From: Dipteris shenzhenensis
Taxonomy: Eukaryota > Polypodiophyta > Polypodiopsida > Gleicheniales
Reading direction: 5' to 3' (one strand)
DNA length: 64,000 nt
NCBI GenBank assembly: GCA_047967505.1
Contig: CM106538.1
Shown here one piece after another: positions 1 to 14,339 of this stretch (position 1 is its first letter; every line of letters starts with the position of its first letter). The position numbers and the translations under genes were made by a program. Under the pieces are notes generated by a model. The model was not told the origin of the DNA and made no database searches. It saw nothing but the letters and a program-made list of their open reading frames with translations.

Positions 1-540
1 AGGAAGGCGCTTAACTATGAAATATACTGTAGACGTAGAGCAGAGCTTGTTTCTCTGATCAATTCGTTTTTCAAATAAGATATCAGTCTTTGGGTTAAAT
101 GCGCAGTATGGACATTTTCCCCTAGTTCTGTCTGACACCCCCCTTCCCTCCCAAACACCCGGTCCCCCTCTCTGCCCCCCCCAAGCTTTCCATGCCAGAA
201 GGTCTGTGCTTTCAAGCTGCAGCTATTTACTTATTCTTCTATCGTTGCATCTCCAGCCTAGTTGCCAGGATTGTGTCAACTCTAGAGAAGCAGAGCCGGC
301 TTCCAGGAACAAGTCCACTTCAGCAAGAAAATGTAAGTGATCCAAGATGTGAGACAGGAATGTACCACTCCACCTGTGAGGCTCAAGCCTGAACAAGATA
401 CTTTACATTTTGGTCAAGAAAATGTAAGAGAAGGTGGGGAAAAGGAAACAAGTGGAGCTTAAACAGCAGACGAAAGAGATGTCATAGCTGTGCAAGACTG
501 ATAATTAATTTAGACCAAAGAACATTAGGTACTAGAGGTG
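1..540. other. No gene seen; C-rich patch
   Basis: Only short frames. A CCCCC-rich patch lies at 135-182. Nothing else stands out. Confidence 0.6.
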
Positions 541-960
541 TCCCACTGTGTTGGAGGTCACTGACCATCTGTGGGCCCCGTTACAAAGACGCGGGGCAGA
601 AGTTAGGGTTGGCAGGGGTAGAGAGTAGGTACTGATAGTAGGTGCTGCTGGCCTCAAATTGAGGCATCTAGGGCTGCTCATATGCAGTTATTTGTGCAGG
701 AACAGAGGGCAGTTTTTGGGCCCCATCATAGGTCTTTTATAGGCCATGAGGTCAGCAGACCTCTGCTCATGGCCAACCAGTCAGCCATTCTAGCAGGCTA
801 GTGCAGACTGGTGCAGTCAGGTCGTACAGATCCTTAGTTGGCCCTCTTGGGTCGGCCAGTTTCACAGACTAGGTTGGCCTGATCTGTGGCCTCCCCTGCT
901 TGATCTAGCTCTCCTTCCCATCCCACTGGAGCCTTTCCCCAAGACACGCAGGAGCAAGAT
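541..960 (+). repeat. Possible LTR fragment
   Basis: TGTTGGAGGTCACTGACC at 549 matches the first 12 bases of the copia-type LTR at 49,739, and the next 350 bp share its GGTCGGCC/TTGGCC texture. A polypurine tract, primer site and far end are missing, so the call is weak. Confidence 0.3.
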
Positions 961-1599
961 AAAGCTTGCAGTTGCCTTCAGTTCTTGGTCATATGCAGTA
1001 TCACTTTGCTGTAGTTTTATCCAGCATAGACTGGATGTTGGAAGCTCTTTCTTAAGCTATTTTGCCCACATTTTGTGGAAGATTGTAGGAGTATTTTGGC
1101 CTTCTTCCTGCTGCTGTTATATCTTCTGTATCGTTCAAATTGTGGGTTCATGCTTTGTGTACCATTGTTAGTGAGATTGGAGAGAGTTCCTAGATCTTTC
1201 TGCTGCATGTGAGGTTGAGGTTGCCATTACTTCTTCTAACATGGTTTCAGAGCCAGCAATGATGCTTTCATGATCATGTGAAAGAACGCACTATGGAAAA
1301 TATTTGAACGTGTTGAATTGTTCATGAGATCACATTTGGGAACTCTAGATCCTACTTGGGATGTGCGCGCATATAGAAATGTAAACCATGCTCAGATCTG
1401 GAATAGACAGCAAGATACGGCAACCATTGAGAGGACCCAAACTGTTTATAAAAGGCGCACTCACAAAGAACACCATGCTGTCTAGTGCTGGACTAGGACC
1501 ACAAACCATTGCTGCTCAGTCCTGCTGCATGCTTCTCAATGAGGTCTTCAGTTGCTACCCAAAATTTATCTGTCAGTGAGCACCCTTTCTGCCCTGAGG

Positions 1600-2360
1600 T
1601 GATCTGCTCACTTTTGCTTTCTTTATGAAGCATAAGGACTGCTACTGTTGCTACCTTGGTCCACCTTCTGTAGTGCCGTGCTGCACTTCTGGTGTCTGGA
1701 ATTGGTGGCGGACTGCTGCGCCTTGCTGCTCCCCTTCACTGCTCTCTCCTTGTGCCTTTGGCTCACTCTGGAGAGGCTCTCTACAGTCTGCAACACTGGC
1801 TGTCTAAATGCCTGCAGACACCCTCTACTCGCTTCCTGAGCTTGTCACATAGGTTGCCTTTGTCCACCATCTCTAGTATTGTGCTTTAGTTCTGGAGGTT
1901 GGAACTGATGACGCTGCACCTCATTGCTGCCCTTCACTGCTTCCTTCTGGAGCCTTTGAACTTGGCTAACCCAATCAGGGTCTGCTGACCTTGTCTGGAG
2001 GACTGGCCGACTGAGTCTGTGGACTTGCTGACCAGTTCCGTTCTATTGTGTCGACTTTGGGGTGCAGGCTTATGCATTGCTTTATCTGCCCACCTGCCTC
2101 TGGCCAGCACCGACAGGTCTGCCATGAAGGTTGAACCTTCATTTAATACGAGGACAGTGGTGTGCTGCTCATGTGGCAACCTGTGTGCTGTCCACATGGC
2201 AGCCGTCTCTACCCCCTATATCGCTCCTGCCCATGTGGCAACCTGTTTGCTGTCACATAGCAGCCTCTTCATCCCTCTCCCTACCCCGTATTTCTCTATA
2301 GCTGTGCCCCATGCTCCCCTCATTTGGGGGCTTACAAACAGGGAGTGATCCTTTTCTTCC
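1600..2360. other. Pyrimidine-rich stretch with 63-bp duplication
   Basis: CTG/CCTT-rich sequence with overlapping short frames that look compositional. CATGTGGCAACCTGT occurs at 2,170 and 2,233 as part of a 63-bp imperfect tandem pair. Confidence 0.6.
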
Positions 2361-5300
2361 ATGAGGTGTCCTTTTAAGAGCAAAGGAGACTCATATTCCA
2401 GCTAGGTGCACTCATTTTTTGGTTTTTGTGGTGTGGTTCATTTTGGCTCTTGTTTATTCCAAAAGTCCCAGCCCATCTCATTGCAAGAGAGATTTGGATA
2501 AAGGGAACAGAGCTCAAGCCCCCGGATATCGAGGATTCCTCAGACAAGTAATGAAAGCGATAAGTTGAAGAGTGGGAAGACAGAGATGCTGAAGCCTTGC
2601 CCATGATCATAGGGATTACTTGAAGGACTTGTGTAAGAGAACATATTCTCTAGAATCAACTATTCAGCACAAGGATGGAGGAGAGGGAACAGATGACCAT
2701 CTTATAAAGAGAAAATTGTGAGGAATCTGTTATCACAAAGTGGACTCAAGCCAATCAGCATGGATAGAAGCAGCTCCTCCAATATAATTTAGGGTTGACA
2801 TCAGCATCATTATAAAAAAAATCATTTCTGGCTATCCCATACGGCCCATGATGTATGTGCTTTGACTCCCGCCCATTTCTCTCTTTTGGTTTTGGAAGCA
2901 TTGCCAAGGAGAAATGGCCTTCCAGTAAGTGGCTGCCCTCACAAGCCACTTACATTCATGTTCTCCTTGCAGGTCAGCAGACAACATTTATTGACCTCTG
3001 GCATCTCCTGCATCATTCTAATCAGTTCAGTGGCATCCTCCTTGGGTGTTGGAATAGGTAGGAAGGAGTAGGTGTGTACCCAACTAAACTCTTTGCTGAG
3101 GATGAGTTGGAAGCCTCCCCTCCATGTCATATCTTACCCATCAACTAGCTCCTTGTCTTTGTTGTTGACACCAAACTCCCTCCTGATGGTTGGCCATTGC
3201 TTCCACTTTTAGCTCATCTTTGTCGTACAGTTGACCCCACACCTGCAGCCCTCTTTTAAAAAGTGATCAAGCTTGAGTTACATTCTCATTGCTAAGCTGA
3301 AATGGCAGAAAACCATCGAGTCTACTGCTAGGAAGTAACCATTTCCTGATCAAACCACCTGAGCCTTGATTTTTCCTCAAAATAGTTCAACATTGACCTC
3401 CAGAAAGACCTCCCTTTGTTAATGCAAGGTTCAAGGTTTGCAATAGCTGCGGGAAAGAGAGTTCAAGTTAACGCACCAAACACATTCAGATTTGAAATCT
3501 ACAGCAGAAGGACATGGAAAGTACCCTTTCATCATTGCCCTAGAGACGAGATGGTACTTTCTAATGTTTTTTTTTTTCTTGTGTGACTTAAAATAGACTT
3601 GTATCAAGTATGAAAGGAAAAACCGAGAGAATAAACTGAAGGCAAAGATGCATCATGTAACCACACAAGGAGTATTTGGACAAATGAAAAGCTAGGGCTT
3701 GGCTGGAAATGCTATGTTATGCTTGTGATGGTCTCGAGAAAAGGAAGGACTGCCTCTTCACTATGAGAGAAGTTGTCCTCATGATTGAAGCAGATTGAGA
3801 AGAATCATGCATCTTAGACCAAATAAATAGCCATTAGAGTGTGTACACAATATGTCTATATGCTGGCTAAGGTGTGAGCTGAGTGGACATGGTTGTCATA
3901 AAACAGCCTTTGCTCGTCTACATTTCCAAACATGCTAGGCATTGATGCTACACTCTCCTAACAAGTTTTCGAGGCAAGCATGTGGAGGCTTGTAATGAGA
4001 AGAAGGGATGACATGAAGTCAAAAAAATTCTACATCCTAGTGTAAAATCGTGATAGCCCCGTAGTAGTTTTGACATTCATACAAGATCTGGGGCCTAATA
4101 AGTGGGAGCTAGGCCATTGAATCTTGAGTAATGATGATGGAGGACTAAAACGTCCCCATCAATTATGTCCAAACGATCTTGGTTTGTTTGCATTCCCAAA
4201 TGCAATGCTAAATAGATCTAGTAGCTAATAAGTACCAAGGGCAAGAGGGATTGATCCAAGAGTACTCCAGTGATTCACGGTAATCCCTTGATGAATGGAA
4301 AGTCAATAGAAGAGACGACTTTCCTATTTCCTAGGGAACTCCAAGGCATCCTCAAAAAGCTCTTTGAAAATCCTTGGTGATTAGAAGGCTCTCCCAATGA
4401 TGTGCTTTGGAAGGTCTCCAACCTCTTGTAGGCATTACTTATTGTAGAGTCAAAAAGAGAACCTACAAGCCACTCCCACTCTTCTGGATCCCATAAAGAA
4501 ACTTAGGGTGACCAAGAGGAACCCCCCTAGACGAGCATCTATGTACTAATCAGGAGCAAAATAACATTGCTCACTAAAGCCCACATCTTTGATTGGCTCT
4601 AGGTGCGCATCAAAAACCACATCAGAACCATGAGATTTGACCAACTTGCTATCTATAAACCAAAATATCCTCTCCACTATTCCATAAGAGACCTTTGACA
4701 AAAGGGTTGCCTATGTCCATCCATCTAAAACATCTATGTTGTCCCCCATCTATAGAGGCCTACTCAAAGGGATAGTAGCATTTATTTGAGCAATCCTCCT
4801 ACCATTCCCTCTGAGATGACTAGACTTTATGCTTGATCTTTGCAAATTTACTCTTTGCTAGTCACCCTTCTTACTCATAAGTAGCGAATCTAAGAAGAAT
4901 TGTGTGTTCTAGGCAATGTGATGATACATGGCCTATCATGGATCTTGGTAGTGGGTGGCAACTCTAGTCGATATGCTACCTGTCAAATTTGGTATTGAAG
5001 CAGTTGTACCAATGTGCTAGTTTGGTGTTGACTTTCGGCTTCAAAGAAGCACATCTATGCTTATGCAACCTCAAAGTTTGCATAATCTCCTTTAAAGGCC
5101 AAGTAGCTCAAGATCTCACCACATGCAAGTAGGCACTCTTCTTTAAGGACCTTATCGACTGTGGAGCATCTTTGAGCATATGCATTTCAACAGTGACATA
5201 GCAAACATATATTGCTTCCACATAGCAAACATAGCATCCTTGAGCATTTACATAGCAAATATATAATTTAGCATGCTTCCACATTAGCATCCCTGAAGGT

Positions 5301-7540
5301 TTGTGTTGTTCAAGGCTCAAGATTGCACATTAGTGTCATCCATCCTTTCACTATATTGCCCTTAGCTAAGATTGAAGATTGTAGGCTAAGGTGGTGGTTG
5401 AAAACAATTAAAGGTTTGGGAGATCTGAATGGAGAGAAAGGCTTCCTAATACAAGACCACTACAGTCCCAACTTGCTCCCCTATTAACAGGCCTCTATCA
5501 ACACAATCTGCTTGCTATGAGAGGTTTGGGCACATTAGTTATTATATGTCGTCAAAAATGCAAACTGCTAGAATGATGGATTGACTTCCATTGATAGCAG
5601 GCTTGCATAAGAGGTAAGTGACAACGAGAGGCGTGCTCAAAGAATGCCACATTCAAGGCCAAATCCCCACTTAATGTGGTGCACCCAGACATTTGGACAG
5701 ATGTAGCCTTAGTTGTTTGCTAGGTCACTATATTTCCTTACTTTATTAATGACTTTAGCGACATAACTTAGGTGTATTGTCTAGCAAAGAAGCCCTGAGC
5801 CTTTATGAAATTCAAGGAGTGGAAGGCCAAAGTTGAAAAGGAATTAACAAAAGGATTCAAGATATTTTGCATCAGGGGGAGGGGAGGCAGGGCAAAAAGA
5901 CAACTCATACATCCCAATGGAATGGAGTGGCACAGAGAGAGCCTAGTGATTGTAGAGATGTAGTTTATGATGCTAATGGGGAATAATCTTTTTAGCCCCT
6001 AATAGGGTCATGCAACAGTACACATCTTGAACATGACGAAGACTAAAGTGGTCAAGGAGAACACCCCCCATGAGACTTATTTCAGCAAAAATTCTACCAT
6101 CTCTCATTTGAATGTTTTTGTTCTAAAGCTCCTATGCATGTGCATGAGGATGACACAAAGAAACTTGATCCTAGGAGCAGAAAATGCATTTTTTAAATTT
6201 ACAATGAAGAATCAAAAGCTTTTTGGCTCTTTGACTTAGAACAGAAGTAGATCTTGACAAGCTGGGACGTTGTCTTTGAGGAGATGGAGCCTCAGTCCGA
6301 GGTTGTCACACTGGAAGTTCAAGTGAACCCCGACCATTGAGGATGGCTATCAAAAAGACTCTAGCTAGGCGGGGTGTTATAAATATTCCAAAATGAAGTT
6401 TGAAGGGATGAGATCCTATTGATCAAACAGAGGACCCCACTGTGAACTATGCCCTAGCGCTCAGATTGAGGAGTCTCGGACCTTTAAGGAGGCAAAAGAT
6501 GTACTAGAATGGGAAGATGCCCACGCACATGCAGCATATCCACCTTTCATGCATGCATGCCAACACATACATACCTAATGTTTGAGCTGAAGTGAGGACC
6601 TAGTAGATAGCTTTACCCCTTCGTGGGGAGTCAGCAAGTTGAGCAATGTTGGTAGCCATCTTGCTACTCAAAAGGAAAAGTGGTATAAAGGAAAGGAAAG
6701 GAAGAAAAAAGGGAAAAAGCACTTATCAACATTTAATAGTCTTGGTAGGACATTGGGATAGCTAAAGTGGGATTTTTAAGAAAGATGAACACACTACAAA
6801 AGTGCAAGGTGAGACATATGTAGAAGCATGAGCCACGTGTGTTGATATTAAGGGCTCAACTAGTGAAATATTACTAATGAGAGAGCGTTGAATATGTGCT
6901 CAATAAAGTATGATTGTGTTGAGCGAGAACTAAACATGGAGCACAAGAAACATAAGTATCATGTATGTAAGGTGGTGTCTGCGATTGACACTAGATTGTT
7001 AACATGAAGAACCGAGGGAAGGACTAGGAGACAATGGCACAATCCACTATTCCAATGAATGGTTTGGGATTCTATTGGAAATGGGGGTGTGACATCTTGT
7101 TGATTTCTCATTGATTCCTAGGAGACATTGTGATGATGTAGCAAATTATGGTTTAACTAACACCCATAGATCTTTTTCAATATTGGGAGTACATGAAAGA
7201 TGCTCCAAATTGGTTTAGAGGGATATGAATGAGGAAGCAAAACTAAATAATTTGAGGTAAAAGAAGTAAAAAATGGTGCAAGGTTTTGCATTGCATGTGA
7301 GGGCCTTAATTAATCAGCTGTGTATAGAGCTTGTCAATGCTACCATGAGGAACTGGTTTTAAAGTGGATTACAATTGAATAGATAGACTTTGAATTCCAC
7401 CAAACCCTACAAAGAGTTGTTGTAATGAGTGAGAGACGTGGTAAAGGGAACACTACATTTGAAAAGAAAGACAAAGTCAAGGAAAGTAGCAAGGAACAAA
7501 GGGATATATGGGCGAAATTAAAGAAGATCTACCTTAGCAA
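2361..7540. other. Decayed sequence without recognised gene
   Basis: No frame over 80 codons and no family motif that I can name. Short ACATAGCAAACATA repeats occur at 5,190-5,270. The texture is of old, mutated transposon DNA, but I cannot assign a class. Confidence 0.5.
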
Positions 7541-7621
7541 GTAATTGTGGAAGGTGCTCAAGGAGTTAAAAACTTAGGAACATATGAGAAATGTTGCACT
7601 TGGTCCACATGGTCTTTATTT

Positions 7622-7980
7622 GAAATAGGTGAGAAGACACATAATACCACTAATGGCCATTGGTATCAACAATCGATGCTAACTTGGTGTCTCAAGGATG
7701 ATGTTCAAGCACATGCAATGGTTAATCCATGCTATATTTGAAATAGGTGAGTAGACACGTAATAACACTAAAGACCATTGGTATCAACAATTGATGCTAA
7801 CTTGGTGTCTCAAGGATGACGTTCAAGCACATGCAATGTTGTAGCCACATGGTTAATCCATGCTATATTTTAAATAGGTGAGAAGACACATAATACCACT
7901 AAGGACCATTGGTAGCAACAATTGGTGCTAAATTACTGTCTCAAGGATGATGTTCAAGCACATGCAATGTTGTAGCCATT
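7622..7980. repeat. Tandem repeat of about 118-131 bp, three copies
   Basis: AAATAGGTGAGAAGACACAT at 7,623 recurs at 7,741 and 7,872. Each copy continues through TAATACCACTAA, ACCATTGGTA, CTCAAGGATGATGTTCAAGC and ACATGCAATG. Copies 2 and 3 carry an extra TTGTAGCC. Identity is about 85-90%. Confidence 0.93.
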
Positions 7981-8279
7981 GGATCAATTTTCATTGTGTA
8001 GCTCTAAATAGGCACCCATTGTGAGCAATCAAATTGATCTCAAAAATCATGGAGCTTAGATTTGACACTCCATGTGCAATATTGGATGGAAGTTAGCTTT
8101 GATTTATGTCATCCAAAATGACTGAATAGATTATTTAGCTACTTTATGGACTATGAACCCACCTGGTTACTGTGCCTTTCCCTTTGTGATTAAGAAAATT
8201 ACCATAATCTTATCCAAAATTTATGATTCTAAGTCGAGATATCTCCTAGTGCATCCCAAATAGTGCCACAGAGATGTGT

Positions 8280-9190
8280 CTAGGGGGGTCCATTTGGTGG
8301 GGGATAGTAGTTAGGGTGGGGAAGGTCCTATTGCTGTGCAAAGCCTGTCTTTGGCTCGTAGTATCTTCAAAAAGGGGTTAGTGTATTGGTCTCAAATCTA
8401 GGAGGCTAGTAAAGGAGACTAGTGGAGTATTGGTGACATTTGCTGCAAGTTTTCTCTGTCGGTGCGGATGTTGGGGATGCTCTTGGAAAGTTGGCCAACA
8501 AAATGTGTTGAAGCAACAGGAAGAAGGACGATGCAATGGGTGTTTGGGAAAACAAAATTATTGAGGTTGTCAGCTAGGGTGGTGTATAGAGGTTTGTTGG
8601 AGGATCAAGTCCACGTGAGGGACCTAAATAAAAAGTGGGGTCTTCGTAGGACTCTAGTATGCTGTAACAAGAGGTTTAAGAATAACTAGCAAGTTGGGAA
8701 ACTTAGTAATGTCTTGGACGAGGGTGGAGGCAGTGATTCGGGAGGTGCGTCTGATGTCTAAGTTCCATATTGGCTAGAACTAGAAAATGGTAATGATCGA
8801 CGAGTCTTCCATCTACTCTTGTAACTTGCTGGCCATAGAGGATTTATGTGTTGGTCGATTTGAATTTTGAGGATTCAAAACGTCTTCAATGCCTCATCCA
8901 GCATGTGTGGCAGGGGGATATGTAGAAACGACTCTAGTCAGGTTGGTGAGAGTTTCTCTGGATGATGTGGCAGTGGTGATTGGGAAGGTAGATGCTTTAA
9001 TTAGTTGCATGTTAGTAGAGGTGGCATCAGCATTGTCTGTGTCAATATTACCTATTTTGGATGTTCATATATGCTTATATGCTTATAACGTAGTCCTGAG
9101 GGTTTAACCCACGTATGGGGGTTACTTTTGAGGGTTCACCCCCCTCCTTAATACAAGCCAGCAATTTGTGTGAGAAAAAAAAACTCGTTT
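8280..9190 (+). mobile_element. Possible LINE 3' end
   Basis: The segment ends CCCTCCTTAATACAAGCCAGCAATT...GTGTGAG plus a run of about eight A, the style of plant LINE tails. Frames of 72-75 codons lie upstream but match no ORF2 motif I can point to. Confidence 0.35.
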
Positions 9191-9641
9191 TTGCCTCATA
9201 ACTACTCTACTCGGCCCTTTCCCCTTCATTCTTCTCTCCCTTCCCAACTTATGATCGTTTCTACGTGGCTTTCCTCTAAGATGAGGATGACTTAGGAATA
9301 TATTGATTGGAAGCTGCCGCCATTGCCTTGCTTCAGGCCAACTTTTGCCCTGCTCACTACCCTGCCATTGCCTGGCATAAGTTTGCCATAGTCCTTCTTA
9401 CTGCCTTCGCTATAGCTTCTACCCCTTTGCTACAACTACTCAATTCCAGCTCTTGAGCCTTCCTACGCATGCTTCAACCCACCATTCTCGAGTAGGTGCC
9501 CCAGCCTATTAATCGAGACTATTCTAGCACCAATGTGCCTTCTCTAGCCACCTCTCTTCCTAGCGGTGATCATCTCCCCTCCCCTCTTTATCCCTCTTAG
9601 AGGCAACCATCCCTTGCTCTCCTCCTTGCAAAACCTTTGCC

Positions 9642-9648
9642 CCCCCCC

Positions 9649-9679
<31 letters not shown>

Positions 9680-9695
9680 ACTCACACACACACAC
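9642..9695. repeat. Poly-C, (CT)n and (CA)n tract
   Basis: About 19 C, then about 10 CT units, then CACACACACA. The frame through it (9,566-9,778) is low complexity. Confidence 0.95.
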
Positions 9696-9819
9696 ATTCT
9701 TGTCGCAATCTCCCCTTGCTCACCTCTCTGCTACTTGCATGGCACTCGTGTCCTTGCTTGTTGCTCACCTTCTTGTGAACTAGATTTGCGGTAGGCAACC
9801 TTTCTTGTAACTACTAGCT

Positions 9820-9990
9820 TGAAATTGAATCTGAATCCTAGCATTTCATCAAAACCTTAAAGGAAAGAAACAGATGAGTAAAAATATCGATGAGATTTGT
9901 TGTCAAGCACATAAATGCTAACTCAAAATTAAACTTAAATCCTAGCATTTTAACAAATTTTTAAAGAGAAAAAATAAATGAGTAAAAATA
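9820..9990. repeat. 104-bp imperfect tandem pair
   Basis: AATCCTAGCATTT at 9,834 recurs at 9,938. Both are followed after a short gap by AGAAA..AGATGAGTAAAAATA or its variant. Confidence 0.85.
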
Positions 9991-9999
9991 GGAACATGA

Positions 10000-12700
10000 G
10001 GCACGACACAATGTCTGTTAGGACTCGATCCTCCTTGCAAATGTCAAGGGAAGTGATTTATTACCGACTTGTGATGTCCATCTTTTGGAAGTTGAAGCTC
10101 AAGAAATACATGACGAAGTTGACGCTCACAAGAGCTCATAACTGATCCTTGTTGCAGTCTATACAATATTGTCACATGGACTATAACCATATGAATGAAG
10201 ATGTCGTCATCCTTCTCGATATTGCATTCAACTTGGATTTCTTTGCTCCCTCGCATCAAGAACATGCACCAAAAGAGAGGAATGTTGTAAGAATTCAAAT
10301 TGAAAACAAGCAATTTTGAATGGACGAGCAATTAAAAATATTTGTATGATAATATATAATATAATATATATAATTATTGTAACCACACGGTGTGTGGGTG
10401 CGGAGGCGACACGCTTCCTTCCACAAAGCGTTATAATCCAAGGGAACGGGCCCTTCCCTGGATGCTGCGATTGAAAACGTCGAGAATAAGTCTCGCGACT
10501 CGATAAGATACTGGCATATTACCTAAATGTCAATAGTCGTAATTGTAGTTGAACATCGGTAAAATAACTATGACTCATCTGTTGATGATAGTAGATGGTG
10601 ATTGCTAACTACATCTAGCTCGCAAAAATCGATCCCTTGTCTCTCCATATCGGTTGTAAATCCCACATCTCCCTCATGACCCCATCTTAACCTGCACCCA
10701 TAAATAGAAAAGGAGCAAAGCACATGGATACTAAAATTTATATTTAGCAGAGGGATTGCAATTGAATGGATACTAAGAATCTAACACATAGGACAAAAAG
10801 GGAAGACAAATACTTCTATATACCTACAAAGAGAATTATTTAAGAATATACATACAATTTAAGTCTATTATCTAACATTACAGCATCAAGGCTCCCACAT
10901 AATCGACCTCTCAACTCGACTCAGATCTATAACATAAGCTTTCGACATACCACACGGGTAGTGGAAAACATGGGTTCTTAATTATGAAATCAAAGAGTGC
11001 CACGTAGGGTTGACCATCTCAATGCAAAGCGAAAATTACGGGATGAAGGATAGTCTTGGCTAGTCATGAACCGCAAACATAATCGAGATGAAGGATAGTC
11101 TAGAGTTAAAGCAGTTGCTACCGTGTCAGCAAACAAAGCACTATGCACTCTCATGTGGCCCCCCAAAACGCGTCCGGATGGGAATTGACTATGACAGCTC
11201 GATCCTCAAGTAGTATCACTACAAAATTTCTCCAGTGTCTCCTTGCTCTTAAATCATCAAATGTTACTGATACTTCCTTGTGCCGAAGACATGTTGGACC
11301 TACACGCCTACATTCAGGAGTCCCCACATGCATCTAGATTCGGATTGCCTTGCTTTTGTAATTCCCAAAATTGGATTACAGTTTGAATCATCGGACCTAG
11401 TCACAATTGACATCCGAAATTGGCAGATCTATTGGAACGGATCACCAAATCAAAACTCTTTGAATGGATTTTAGACTTTCACCAGATTGAAAATTCCAAA
11501 GGTGCCTTACTGGATCAAAAACATGATATGTAGGATTTGTGGGATTGACGACGATTGACGCTCCAGAGATGAATTCACCACCATCACAATCTGATAAAGT
11601 CGATAGGGATTGTTGGACTTTGGATCAGATTTCATGATATCATGTAGAACAAAATTCAAACCAAGATCAAATGTCACCTCCTACTGAATCGAATTGCAAG
11701 TGGGTTTATACAGAGCACTAGTGAAGATGCTGGATTGCTTCTTGTGGGCAGGCTGCTTGTATGCCGATCTCTCTCTTGGGCTACAATGGGGTTGGTGGCC
11801 TCATCTATCAGGGCCTCTTGGCTTTCATATCAAGCCAAGCCAAGGTCTTCATGCTCTCATACTATGAATTCATTGAAGCAATCTATAGACATGGCGCCTC
11901 CTCTGGTTGCATTGCTTTCCTGCTTGATTTGTGTCTCTCAATCCTGCTGGACATTCACTAAGTAATTGCAAGACGTTCATCAAGGTGCATCAAATCGGCT
12001 CAAACCTCTCAGTTCCAACATGAGTGCATCGTCATTTTACAGTGCTAGATCTAGAAGTGGGCGAAGAGCTAGAGCTCTACAATGGTGAAATCCGTTCTGG
12101 TGATGTTTTTACACTTCACAAGCCCAAAGAGCCCTTAAGGTTTGTGATCTGCACCATGGACTGCACACTGCCATCACTAAAGTCGAGCATTTGGATACCC
12201 TTCTCTAGCACCTAGAATCTCTTGGATCCTCCATCGTAGGAATTTCTTGAATTGTGCCTCATCCTCGAATGTCTTCTAGTAGAGCTCCTTGTCTTGGAAA
12301 ATGACATAGTGATAGCACACTGAACAACGTGCATGTAAGCGACGAAATCAAACTCAGTGGCAACTTCTTCGCCCACAAGACTATCCATAGGAACTTTAAC
12401 AAAATCACACATGTCCTCTCATCGCCCTTGTAGTGAAGTACCAACACAAAACTATACACATCTGTCTTATTCTGTTATAGCTGCTTCCCATAGCCATTCC
12501 GACGCCAGATAGCCTACAACGCTATATAGTTTTATTATGAAAAGTACATATATGCTTTAAGTACTATAGTGAAAAAGTTAGCAAACCAAATCAAGGGCCT
12601 AAGATCAAACTAAATGAAGGGCCTATATTGACGCCATGTGGCTCAAGGAGGTGTGAGGAAACCCAAACATCTCCCTAGGCTGCCTGCCATAAAGATGGGT
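10000..12700. other. No recognised gene
   Basis: Short frames up to 95 codons. An AT-rich block lies at 10,335-10,375 next to the palindrome CCACACGGTGTGTGG. None of the frames shows a family signature I can defend. Confidence 0.5.
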
Positions 12701-12714
12701 TTACTATGTGCACT

Positions 12715-12900
12715 ATTTCGGGCTAGGTGTAAGGTTGGATTAGGGTTATGGTTGTGTTAAATTGGGTAGGTTAGGCTAAGTTAGTTAGGGTTCTGTTAGG
12801 ACTTAGTTGGTTAGGTAAGGTTAGGATTAGGTTGGGTTATATTAGATTGGGTTAATAAGGTTGGAGTTAGGTTGGGTCACGATTAGTTGAGTTAATTAGC
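12715..12900. repeat. Degenerate TTAGG-type (telomere-like) tract
   Basis: About 185 bp of GGTTAGG, GGATTAGGGTT, GTTAGGCTAAG and GGTTGGGTTA variants, without intact TTTAGGG arrays. It is the mirror-strand counterpart of the tract at 31,081-31,320. Confidence 0.7.
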
Positions 12901-14339
12901 AAAATGTTGGCTTTGGTAGCATGATGATCAAAGTTGTAGATTGTGAGTTATGAATTTTAGAGGAAAGCCCACCCATTTTGTAACATTCAAGGTGAGATAT
13001 CAAAGGTTGGAAATATGGTGGTATCATTTGCTTGCAATGACCTTAAAGGTTTTCCTTATTGGATCTTGAGGTGATCATGGATTTTTTTTGTGTAAAAATT
13101 AATGATAAGCCTAATGTTTATTACACGATCGTCAATGGGATTGCTATGACTTAGAGAAACTTCTACTAAAAGAAGAGTATACCCTTATTATTGTCCCTAT
13201 GGCTTTAAAGATTTAGAAGCCACCAATGATGAGGATGCATGTAAGGGACCTAAACATTTAAACCTCATCATGGAATTTGGTAGCCTTTTTTGTGGTTTAT
13301 GGTTTTCCATCCATATTAACCTCTAGATAGGCATCATAGCATGGGCATTCAGAGACCAAATGCCTAGTTAAGAACACCTTTTAGTGGTAAGCTATATTGT
13401 ATTACTTATATTCTTTCCGTGAATGCAATATTTATAAACATAGAATGACTTATTCATGTTACTCATATTTTGCATTTCCTTTATGGAACAAGCCAAATTT
13501 TTGAAAACCCTTTACATTCTCTATTAAGAATACTTCTATTGGCTATGGGGCTATTGATGTAAGAAGATGATGAACCATGCAAAGCTCAACAACATAAAGG
13601 TTCCCTTTGTTCCTTCACATCGGATAACACTTGCAATGACAAAGAAGCTTTGATTTACATCCAAGAATTTGGATAAGGAGCTTGTAAACTCTTATTAAAA
13701 GCCACAAATTTTAATCAATGAGCATTTGGATTCGTTCTCTATTGGATATAAATGGGTATTAGATTCCTTTTTTATGGTGTTGGTACTTCGACAAAGTGTG
13801 CCCTAAGAAATGAAACAAGTGATAACTATAAAGAAAGACCTTTTGCAATGTGTCTTTATCAAGTGAATGCCCTAATACATTGCATGAGAGTACAAGAGAG
13901 CTATAGGAAGGGTAGGGGTCCTTTATCTACATGGTTTGGAATGCTAGCAAGCCTTGATGCCCAAAACATGTGAGATACAACTAGAGGCTACTCCACTACG
14001 ATTAAGGAATGGTTTAAATCCTAACATAGAGGTAGGTCTTGTTAAGATCTTTGGGATTTTCAATTGGATTATGTCCATTGTTTTTAATAAGTCCTTTAAA
14101 GTTATATTTCTGATGTTTTGAGTGTTCTTATCAATGGCACGTAGATTCTGTAAGGTCTAACATGAACCCTTAAAGATAAATTTTGCAAAACATTACTCCT
14201 CTGGTTTATTCATTGTTTAAAAGCATGATGATTACTCATTTTTAAAAACAATACTAATGATTTGTTACTTAATATTTGAGGTAGTGGAACTAGGATTGTG
14301 TGAATCTTTGAGAGTTCTTACGACTATGTTTTCTTTGTG

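Noticed and set aside
7622-7980. Regular repeats considered as a CRISPR array
   Set aside because: Units are long and diverged throughout with no unique spacers, and the window is eukaryotic.
12024-12215. Weak resemblance of ELELYNGEIRSGDVFTLHKP to the start of cysteinyl-tRNA synthetases
   Set aside because: The likeness covers about 35 residues only, the HIGH motif is absent and nothing continues in frame or in a plausible next exon.
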